Shown here piece by piece: positions 1 through 5,491 of a DNA stretch of 9,169 nt. The DNA lies in the NCBI GenBank assembly GCA_023230755.1, contig JALNWS010000162.1, positions 1 through 9,169 of the forward strand, read 5' to 3'. Under the pieces are notes generated by a model. That model had not been told where the DNA came from. It did not search any database and saw only the letters and a program-made list of their open reading frames with translations. A program made the position numbers and the translations under genes. The DNA comes from Azoarcus sp. (GTDB taxonomy: Bacteria; Pseudomonadota; Gammaproteobacteria; Burkholderiales; Rhodocyclaceae). Numbering within the stretch: position 1 is the stretch's first letter; every line of letters starts with the position of its first letter.

Positions 1-1
1 C

Positions 2-130
2 CGTCACGTCCTCACTCAGGCATTGCGGACAGCAAGGGAGGGCCTGTCGGCACTTGAGCGCGCATTCGACACGGCCGAGGCACAGCGCGCTGCAGGTCGA
101 GCGCGGCGCAGCCGCATGCCCCGCCCATGA
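2..130 (+). CDS. Possible C-terminal fragment of an unidentified protein, cut by the window start
   Basis: An open plus-strand frame enters from outside the window and ends at a TGA at 128-130, giving about 42 residues. The start of the fragment reads like the end of a helical protein, with alternating Leu/Ala and charged residues (ALRTAREGLSALERAFD), followed by an Arg-rich tail. Third-position GC is moderate, about two thirds, which is weaker than in the sure genes nearby. Frame 1 also stays open to a TGA at 55-57, so the frame choice is uncertain. No domain or family is recognisable. If real, the gene converges on the Tsx-like gene and ends just before the shared terminator hairpin. It may equally be non-coding. 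Confidence 0.35.
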   Translation, partial: RHVLTQALRTAREGLSALERAFDTAEAQRAAGRARRSRMPRP

Positions 131-161
131 AACGCCTCCAGGGCGGGCGGGCGCGTGCATG

Positions 162-199
162 AAAAAAGGGCAGGAACGCCAGTGGCGTCCCTGCCCTTT
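162..199 (-). terminator. Rho-independent terminator of the Tsx-like gene
   Basis: Read on the minus strand this is a 13-bp stem (arms 184-196 and 168-180) with a 3-base loop at 181-183 and one G-U pair. A run of six T follows immediately (162-167). The AAA at 197-199 can extend the stem against this T run. It begins about 20 bases past the stop codon of the minus-strand Tsx-like gene. On the plus strand only three T follow the stem, so termination in that direction would be weaker. Confidence 0.9.
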
Positions 200-221
200 C
201 GGACACTCGTGGTTCAGGGTT

Positions 222-1067
222 TCAGAAGTGCCACTGCACCTTGATCATCGGCGCGCTGGTTTCGGAGCCAGTACTGCCTTCTGTCGCGCCAAACTTGTTA
301 TTGATGTACTCGTAGCCGATCCCTGCACGCAGGGTGCGCGGCTTGCCCATCAGCATCTGGCCCACATCGGCCATGATGAACATGTCGGTCCATGTTTCCG
401 GATCAGTCTTGACTCCAAAACCGTCCCTGCCCTTCTTGCCGGTGTAGTTCAGGAAACCTTCGAAGGACAGCGGCACCGAACCGAGATTGAAGGGCACACC
501 CCATGCCATCGCGATGCGGTAGGTCGGATCGAAGTCGACCGATTTGCCCACGATACCGTTGTTGTTCCATTCCTTGTAATACAGCAGGCTTACGTCGAAG
601 AAGCCCTTGGGAATGTCGAACTTCAGCGTCGGACCAACCAGCAGCTTGCGCACCTTTGGTGCGAACGCGGTGTCCTTGGTGTTCCAGTCGAAACCGGTCG
701 TCAGCGCGACCTCCTTGACCGGACCGAAGGACAGGTTCTTGTCGAAAACCTTGCCCAGATAGAGCTGATGCGCGTACACCACGTAGATTTCCTGCGCGCC
801 GGTATCGCCGCCTTTTGCCGGATCCTTGCTGTCCGAGGTCAGGATATCCACGTTCAGGAAGTTCTGCCCGTAGTCATACCCACTCACGTGAGTAAAGCCC
901 ACGATGTCTTTCGACACATCATCCGAAATGGCCGGTTCGTTGAACTTTTCGCCATAACGGTAGGAAATGGAGGTGTCGCTCCAGTTGGCGGCCGAGGCCG
1001 TCATCGGCACCGCCAGACAGGCGCCAAGCACGGCAGCAGTGATGATTCGCGAGGTGGTGGGATACAT
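222..1067 (-). CDS. Tsx-like nucleoside-specific outer-membrane channel
   Basis: The 281-residue product resembles the Tsx family of outer-membrane beta-barrels, which let nucleosides and some other small molecules diffuse into the periplasm. The ATG at 1065-1067 is chosen over an upstream in-frame ATG at 1104-1106. It directly precedes a typical signal peptide (ITAAVLGACLAVPMTASA, cleavage likely after residue 26) and has an AGGAG at 1078-1082, ten bases upstream. After cleavage the protein shows alternating aromatic/polar strands (NWSDTSISYRYG, FLNVDI, EIYVVYAHQLYLG) and ends in Phe (QWHF), the usual C-terminal barrel-assembly signal. Length fits the family. The gene is monocistronic, has a strong terminator, and is divergent from an ABC importer operon, suggesting a shared substrate class. 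Actual specificity cannot be read from sequence. Confidence 0.85.
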   Translation of the reverse strand: MYPTTSRIITAAVLGACLAVPMTASAANWSDTSISYRYGEKFNEPAISDDVSKDIVGFTHVSGYDYGQNFLNVDILTSDSKDPAKGGDTGAQEIYVVYAHQLYLGKVFDKNLSFGPVKEVALTTGFDWNTKDTAFAPKVRKLLVGPTLKFDIPKGFFDVSLLYYKEWNNNGIVGKSVDFDPTYRIAMAWGVPFNLGSVPLSFEGFLNYTGKKGRDGFGVKTDPETWTDMFIMADVGQMLMGKPRTLRAGIGYEYINNKFGATEGSTGSETSAPMIKVQWHF

Positions 1068-1118
1068 GATGCGAAGACTCCTGAACGGGAAAAGTGATTG
1101 ATTCAACGCAACATGAAT

Positions 1119-1154
1119 CGCCGCGTTTTTTTCAAGCTAACAGGACTCGCGGCG
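1119..1154 (-). promoter_or_regulatory. Inverted repeat in the leader or promoter region of the Tsx-like gene
   Basis: The arms CGCCGCG (1119-1125) and CGCGGCG (1148-1154) form a perfect 7-bp GC inverted repeat with a 22-base spacer, standing out in AT-rich surroundings. It lies about 50-90 bases upstream of the Tsx-like start codon. It could be a 5'-leader hairpin or an operator. On the plus strand it is followed by TTTTT, so it could also block antisense transcription leaving the Tsx-like gene region. Function is unknown. Confidence 0.35.
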
Positions 1155-1284
1155 TTTTTGAGCGATATGCATTATTACGTTTTACATATACTTGAATCTA
1201 ATCTAAGCCATTGTTTATAGGCAGTATTTAACAAGCCTTTCATCATCCGTAAAAGCACCACATTCGCGCCATCCGTGTTCATGA

Positions 1285-1301
1285 CGCACAGTATTTGTGC
1301 G
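1285..1301 (+). promoter_or_regulatory. Upstream NtrC-like binding site (weaker of two)
   Basis: CGCACA-N5-TGTGCG is a perfect 6-5-6 dyad. Its GCAC-N7-GTGC core has the spacing of the enterobacterial NtrC enhancer consensus TGCACC-N5-GGTGCA. Its centre at 1293 is about 152 bases upstream of the predicted sigma-54 start point and 67 bases upstream of the better NtrC-like site. It fits the full consensus less well, so it could be an operator for another regulator. Confidence 0.45.
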
Positions 1302-1351
1302 CCGCAAAAACGATAGTTTTCAAAGCCCTGAAATCCACGCCGGAAAAAGGC

Positions 1352-1368
1352 TGCACCCTTTTGGTGCC
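1352..1368 (+). promoter_or_regulatory. NtrC-type enhancer site
   Basis: TGCACC-CTTTT-GGTGCC matches the NtrC enhancer consensus TGCACC-N5-GGTGCA at 11 of 12 fixed positions. Its centre at 1360 lies about 85 bases upstream of the start point predicted from the sigma-54 promoter. That suits looping activation, although it is somewhat nearer than classical sites. Together with the downstream -24/-12 element it points to induction under nitrogen limitation. The match is read by eye and no footprint exists. Confidence 0.65.
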
Positions 1369-1418
1369 ACCCCCGCCGTATTACGCAATCAAAGCCCGTC
1401 TTTCCCGCCAACCCGGTA

Positions 1419-1434
1419 TGGCATGGCGCTTGCG
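1419..1434 (+). promoter_or_regulatory. Sigma-54 (RpoN) promoter of the ABC importer operon
   Basis: TGGCAT-N5-TTGCG has the -24 GG and -12 GC separated by exactly ten bases, as required for RpoN promoters (consensus TGGCAC-N5-TTGCA/T). The -12 C at 1433 puts transcription start near 1445. That leaves a leader of about 22 bases with the AGGAG ribosome site at 1456-1460 and the ATG at 1467. The short leader leaves no room for a riboswitch. A nearby AATCAA (1387-1392) is half of an IHF-like site, but the rest of that consensus is absent. Confidence 0.7.
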
Positions 1435-1466
1435 ATGTGTGTCGCAACGACACACAGGAGCACTAC

Positions 1467-2522
1467 ATGTTTCACACTCGCAATGACCAGCCGACCACCC
1501 TGCGCCGCCGCCTTCTCGGCGCCTTGCTCGTGACGGCATGCACACTTGGCCTCGGGCATGCTCAGGCGGCCGACGCCCCCGTGAAGATCAAGTTCACGCT
1601 CGACTGGCGCTTCGAAGGCCCGTCCGCGCCCTTCCTTCTTGCCAAGAGCAAAGGCTATTTCGCCGCAGAAGGCCTGGACGTAGAGATTGATGCCGGCAAC
1701 GGGTCGGCCGGTGCGGTGACGCGCGTTGCCACCGGCGCCTACGACATGGGCTTTGCCGATTTCAATGCACTGGTCGAATATGATGCGAAGACGCCGGGCT
1801 CGAAGATTCAGGCCATCTACATGGTCTACAACTCGACACCCGCCGCAGTCTTCGTTCTGAAAAAGTCGGGCGTCACCAAGCCGGCCGATCTCGCCGGCAA
1901 GACGCTCGCCTCACCCATTTTCGATGGCGGACGCAAGGCCTGGCCGGCTTTCGCCAAGGCCAACGGTCTGACGCTCAATGCAGTGAAATGGCAGACGGTC
2001 GAGCCTGCGATTCGTGAGACCCTGCTTGCGCGCGGCGACGTCGACGGTATTACCGGCTTCTACTTCACCAGCCTCCTCAACCTTCAGGCACGCGGCGTTC
2101 CTGCCGATCAGATCGTCGCGCTGAAGTACCGCGAAAACGGTGTCGAGCTCTATGGCAACACCCTGATCGCCAGCCCGAAGATGCTGAGCGAGCAGCCCAA
2201 GGCCGTCGCCGGCTTCGTGCGCGCCTTCAACAAGGCGCTGAAGGAAACCATTTCAAACCCCGACGCCGCCGTGCTGGCAGTGAAGGAACGCGACCCGCTG
2301 GTCAATGTGACGCTCGAAGGCAAGCGCCTGAAGCTCGCAATCGACTCCGTAGTGGTGACGCCTGAAACCCGCTCGATCGGCCTCGGCGCGGTCGATCCCG
2401 CGCGCCTCACGCGTTCGGTGGCGGAAGCGAGCGCTGCGTTCGGCCTGCCCGCCACCCCTGATGCTGGCTCGCTGTTTACCGCCGCCTATCTGCCATCCGC
2501 AGCCGACCGCGCCATCAAGTAA
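1467..2522 (+). CDS. NitT/TauT-type ABC importer, substrate-binding protein (NMT1/THI5-like)
   Basis: The 351-residue product is a periplasmic solute-binding protein of the NMT1/THI5-like fold, delivering substrate to the permease encoded downstream. The ATG at 1467 has AGGAG six bases upstream; an in-frame upstream start at 1437 lacks this. The N-terminus has an Arg triplet followed by a hydrophobic run and AQA-A near residue 34, fitting a Sec signal peptide. V-T-A-C at 22-25 also fits a lipobox, and RRRLL weakly resembles a Tat motif, so the export route is open. The mature start (VKIKFTLDWRFEGPSAPF) followed by KGYFAAEGLDVEI is typical of the family, as is the GxYDMGFAD segment. Known family substrates include nitrate, taurine, sulfonates and pyrimidine precursors. 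Nitrogen-type promoter control and the divergent Tsx-like gene favour a nitrogenous, perhaps nucleobase-like ligand, which is inference. Confidence 0.88.
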   Translation: MFHTRNDQPTTLRRRLLGALLVTACTLGLGHAQAADAPVKIKFTLDWRFEGPSAPFLLAKSKGYFAAEGLDVEIDAGNGSAGAVTRVATGAYDMGFADFNALVEYDAKTPGSKIQAIYMVYNSTPAAVFVLKKSGVTKPADLAGKTLASPIFDGGRKAWPAFAKANGLTLNAVKWQTVEPAIRETLLARGDVDGITGFYFTSLLNLQARGVPADQIVALKYRENGVELYGNTLIASPKMLSEQPKAVAGFVRAFNKALKETISNPDAAVLAVKERDPLVNVTLEGKRLKLAIDSVVVTPETRSIGLGAVDPARLTRSVAEASAAFGLPATPDAGSLFTAAYLPSAADRAIK

Positions 2523-2580
2523 GCACGGCCCCAAGGAGTGTGCGGGCAACGATCAACTTTCGTTGCCCGCCAGGGAAATC

Positions 2581-3360
2581 ATGGATTTCGTCCGTTTCGA
2601 AGATGTGAGCCTGGCCTATCAGCCCGGCAGCCCGTTTGCGATCGAGGATGTCAGCCTGTCGATCCGCGAGAACGAGTTCATCTCGCTGGTCGGCCCGTCC
2701 GGCTGCGGAAAATCGACGGTGATGAAGCTGGTCACCGGCCTCAAGCCACCCTCAAAGGGTTATGTGTACGTAGACGGACGCGAGGTCGGTGGCCCGCAGA
2801 AGTGCGTCGGCATGGCTTTCCAGGCCTCCAACCTGTTGCCTTGGCGCACCACCTTGCAGAACGTGATGCTGCCGATGGAGATCGTCGAGCCCTATCGTTC
2901 CACGCTGCGGGCGAAGCGCGCCGAGTACGAAGAGCAGGCACGCGCCCTGATCAAGCGCGTCGGCCTGGCCGGATTCGAGGACAAGTTCCCGTGGGAACTC
3001 TCCGGCGGCATGCAGCAGCGCGCCTCGATCTGCCGCGCCCTGATTCACAAGCCACGCCTGCTGATGCTCGACGAGCCCTTCGGCGCGCTCGATGCCTTCA
3101 CCCGCGAAGAACTGTGGTGCATGGTGCGCGACCTGTGGCAGGAAGAGCCTTTCACCGTGGTGCTGGTCACCCACGACCTGCGCGAGGCGGTGTTCCTCGC
3201 CGACACCGTGTACGTGATGAGCAAGCGCCCGGGCCGCATCCTGGTACGACGCGAAATCGACCTGCCGCGTCCGCGCGACCTCGACGTGACCTACACCGAA
3301 CCCTTTGCCGCCTACGTGCACGAACTGCGCGAGCACATCGGCCACATCCGCGAATCCTGA
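2581..3360 (+). CDS. NitT/TauT-type ABC importer, ATP-binding protein
   Basis: This 259-residue cytoplasmic ATPase powers the importer. All ABC motifs are intact: Walker A GPSGCGKST (38-46), Q-loop glutamine 81 in FQASNLLPW, signature LSGGMQQR (140-147), Walker B LLMLDEP with catalytic Glu165, D-loop GALD, and switch His198 in VTHD. The FQxxxLLPW and REAVFLAD segments are typical of the nitrate/sulfonate/taurine importer class (SsuB/TauB/NrtD relatives). The ATG at 2581 is preceded by AGGGAAA. A longer in-frame extension overlaps the binding-protein gene and has no homologous look. It sits 58 bases after the binding-protein gene and 14 bases before the permease, so the three form one operon. 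Confidence 0.93.
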   Translation: MDFVRFEDVSLAYQPGSPFAIEDVSLSIRENEFISLVGPSGCGKSTVMKLVTGLKPPSKGYVYVDGREVGGPQKCVGMAFQASNLLPWRTTLQNVMLPMEIVEPYRSTLRAKRAEYEEQARALIKRVGLAGFEDKFPWELSGGMQQRASICRALIHKPRLLMLDEPFGALDAFTREELWCMVRDLWQEEPFTVVLVTHDLREAVFLADTVYVMSKRPGRILVRREIDLPRPRDLDVTYTEPFAAYVHELREHIGHIRES

Positions 3361-3374
3361 GCCAGGAGGCCTTG

Positions 3375-4148
3375 ATGCTGTCACAGAATACCCTGATCCG
3401 GCTCGCCCCCTGGCTGGTCGTGCTGTTCTTCGGCCTGTTGTGGGAAGGCATCGTCGTTGCCTTCGATGTGCCGGCGTTCCTGTTCCCCTCGGTATCTTCC
3501 GTTTGGCATTCAACGGTGATGCACTGGGACCCGATCATGATGCACGCCACCCAGACCTTTCTCACCACCCTGGCCGGTTTCGCCATTGCGGTCGTGTTCG
3601 GGCTCGTGGTGGGCGCGGCGGTGGGCTCTTCGCCCATCATCTACAAGGCGTTCTATCCCCTGCTGGTGGGGTTCAACTCCATCCCCAAGGTCGCCTTCGT
3701 GCCGGTACTGGTGGTGTGGTTCGGCATCGGCACCATTCCCGCCATCCTCACCGCCTTCCTGATCTCCTTTTTTCCCGTCGTGGTGAATGTCGCCACCGGC
3801 CTGGCGACACTGGAGCCCGAGATGGAAGACGTGCTGCGCTCGCTGGGCGCATCCCGCCTCGACATCCTGAAGAAGGTTGGCCTGCCACGCGCGATGCCCT
3901 ACTTCTTTGCCTCGCTGAAGGTCGCGATCACCCTTGCTTTCGTCGGCTCGGTGATCTCCGAAACAGTCGCTTCCAACCTCGGCATTGGCTACCTGATGAT
4001 GGCGGCCAGTTCGTCGATGGACATGGCGCTGGTCTTCGCCGGTCTGATCGTCATCGGCATCATGGGTGTGGCGATGTACGAACTGTTTGCGCTGGTCGAG
4101 CGTAAGCTCACCGGCTGGGCGCATCGCAATCCGAACGGAGCGATGTAA
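3375..4148 (+). CDS. NitT/TauT-type ABC importer, permease
   Basis: The 257-residue inner-membrane subunit forms the translocation path. About six hydrophobic segments are visible, near residues 11-30, 63-84, 93-117, 120-142, 182-205 and 217-241. The cytoplasmic coupling loop carries the EAA-type motif (EDVLRSLGASRLDILKKVGLP, roughly 151-171), where the ATPase docks. FNSIPKVAFVPVLVVWFGIG is highly characteristic of SsuC/TauC-type permeases. The ATG at 3375 has AGGAGG (3364-3369) five bases upstream. One permease gene implies a homodimeric channel, as usual for this class. The same frame remains open far upstream through the ATPase gene, but that part is an out-of-frame shadow. Confidence 0.93.
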   Translation: MLSQNTLIRLAPWLVVLFFGLLWEGIVVAFDVPAFLFPSVSSVWHSTVMHWDPIMMHATQTFLTTLAGFAIAVVFGLVVGAAVGSSPIIYKAFYPLLVGFNSIPKVAFVPVLVVWFGIGTIPAILTAFLISFFPVVVNVATGLATLEPEMEDVLRSLGASRLDILKKVGLPRAMPYFFASLKVAITLAFVGSVISETVASNLGIGYLMMAASSSMDMALVFAGLIVIGIMGVAMYELFALVERKLTGWAHRNPNGAM

Positions 4149-4166
4149 TCCGCCCGACGTCCCTGC

Positions 4167-4191
4167 GTCGCCCCCGGCTGTTGGGGGCGAC
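4167..4191 (+). terminator. Stem-loop after the importer operon, possible terminator
   Basis: A perfect 9-bp stem, GTCGCCCCC (4167-4175) with GGGGGCGAC (4183-4191), closes a 7-base loop beginning 18 bases past the permease stop. No T run follows on either strand, so it is not a classic intrinsic terminator. It may protect the 3' end of the mRNA or aid termination. Confidence 0.5.
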
Positions 4192-4360
4192 CAAAACCCA
4201 CAGCCGTCCGCGAAGCCGCTGATCTCACCAATCCCGAAAATCCCCAGTCAGACATACGTCACAAACCCGGATCGATAATGCCCGCAGCTCGATCGTCCTA
4301 AACTATCCTTTGACAAGGGCGTGATCGGTTGCATCACCCTTTGCTCCGGGACAAAAGATC
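4192..4360 (+). promoter_or_regulatory. Upstream region of the FIST-GGDEF operon with a dyad
   Basis: This 169-base non-coding stretch must hold the promoter of the sensor/cyclase pair unless it is read through from the importer. It contains a perfect -35 hexamer TTGACA (4310-4315), but no good -10 lies 16-18 bases downstream. A GATAAT (4274-4279) lacks a matching -35. Overlapping the first candidate's spacer is the dyad GTGAT-N7-ATCAC (4321-4337), ending 23 bases before the start codon, which could be an operator. No standard NsrR or FNR box is evident. Confidence 0.35.
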
Positions 4361-5491
4361 GTGAGTCTGCGTACAGGTCAATCCACTTCATCCGACCCGC
4401 TTCAGGCAGTGCAGGAACTGCATCGAGCGATTGCGCAGCCAGACATGGCACTGGTTCTGTTCTTCTGCTCCAGCCGTTTCGAGCTCGATGAGCTTGCCAT
4501 CGCGATCAACCGTCATTTTGGCGACAGGCCCGTCATCGGTTGCACCACTGCGGGCGAAATCGGCCCGGCGGGCTGTTGTGAAGGCAGCCTGAGCGGCGCC
4601 AGTTTTTCGTCGGCGTCCTTCGTTGCCGGCAGCGCGCACATTGACGCCCTCAAAGCGGTCGTGCCCGCGCAGGTCGAGACCGTCACAGCCGAACTGCGCG
4701 AGCAAGTCGGCAATGGCAGCGGGGACAGTTTCGCCCTCCTCCTGACGGACGGCTTGTCCGGTCGCGAAGAGTCCATCGCCCACTCATTTCAGGCTGCACT
4801 CGGTGACGTTCCGATGGTTGGCGCTTCGGCCGGCGACGACCAGCGCCTGGTGACTACCCATGTATTCGCCGACGGGGCGTTCAGAAGCGACTCCGCTGCA
4901 TTCGTCGTGCTGAGGACATCCCTGCCGTTCAAGGTGTTTCGCAGCCACCATTTTGTGGGGGGCGACGAAGCCCTCGTCGTGACCGAAGCCGATGCCGAAC
5001 GGCGTATCGTCAGCGAGATCAACGGCCTCCCCGCCGCTGCCGAGTACGCACGCGCGGCAGGCCTCGGTATCGCCGATCTGAACGCGTCCCTCTGTGTGCG
5101 GACGCCGATGGTCGTGCGGATCAGGGGCAACGACTATGTGCGGGCGGTCGGCAGGGTCAATGCCGACGGCAGCTTGCAGCTGTTCAGTGCCATCGAGCCC
5201 GGCGTGGTCCTTCACGTCGCCCACAGTGTGGGAATGACGGAGATTCGCCGGGCCTTGTTTGAAGAGTTGCGACAACACGTGGGCGAGCCTTCGATGGTGC
5301 TGGGCTTCAACTGCATTCACTGCAAGCTTGAAGCACAGATCGACGAGTTCCATAGCGCTATCGAAACGTTGTTCATGGACAATCACGTCATCGGTTTCAA
5401 CAGCTACGGCGAGCAGTTCATGGGCATTCACGTCAATCAGACCCTGACCGGCGTCGCGATTGGCAAGACGGAGGTCAGGTGCGATGCATAA
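4361..5491 (+). CDS. FIST-domain sensor protein (possible NosP-type nitric-oxide sensor)
   Basis: The 376-residue soluble protein has the two-part FIST architecture: an N-terminal FIST domain (about 25-220; VIGCTTAGEIG at 58-68, VGASAGDD at 153-160) and a FIST_C domain (about 225-370; GFNSYGEQF at 345-353, then NQTLTGVAIG). FIST proteins are sensory. One subgroup, NosP, binds heme and nitric oxide and is often encoded beside histidine kinases or GGDEF/EAL proteins. The cyclase gene here overlaps the 3' end by 8 bases, so the two are translationally coupled and probably interact. The GTG start at 4361 has only a weak ribosome site. The first internal ATG (4445) would remove residues 1-28, which fit the usual domain start. 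A C-I-H-C sequence (318-321) and several histidines are possible ligands. Heme binding is inference, not shown. Confidence 0.82.
   Translation: MSLRTGQSTSSDPLQAVQELHRAIAQPDMALVLFFCSSRFELDELAIAINRHFGDRPVIGCTTAGEIGPAGCCEGSLSGASFSSASFVAGSAHIDALKAVVPAQVETVTAELREQVGNGSGDSFALLLTDGLSGREESIAHSFQAALGDVPMVGASAGDDQRLVTTHVFADGAFRSDSAAFVVLRTSLPFKVFRSHHFVGGDEALVVTEADAERRIVSEINGLPAAAEYARAAGLGIADLNASLCVRTPMVVRIRGNDYVRAVGRVNADGSLQLFSAIEPGVVLHVAHSVGMTEIRRALFEELRQHVGEPSMVLGFNCIHCKLEAQIDEFHSAIETLFMDNHVIGFNSYGEQFMGIHVNQTLTGVAIGKTEVRCDA

Noticed and set aside
54..1097. Long plus-strand open frame opposite the Tsx-like gene
   Set aside because: It is the antisense shadow of a well-supported outer-membrane protein gene with signal peptide, ribosome site and terminator. 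Its translation is His/Arg-rich with no recognisable domain.
1437..1466. Earlier start for the binding protein at 1437
   Set aside because: It would begin just upstream of the predicted transcription start and lacks a ribosome site. The ATG at 1467 has AGGAG at ideal distance and leads into the signal peptide.
1445..1466. Riboswitch ahead of the importer operon
   Set aside because: The predicted leader is only about 22 bases, too short for any known riboswitch class.
2538..3374. Upstream extension of the permease frame through the ATPase gene
   Set aside because: The extension is Arg/Pro-rich and is the wrong frame of the ATPase gene. The permease proper starts at 3375 with a strong ribosome site.
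2752..3513. Minus-strand open frame opposite the ATPase
   Set aside because: Shadow frame in GC-rich coding DNA. The other strand encodes all ABC motifs.
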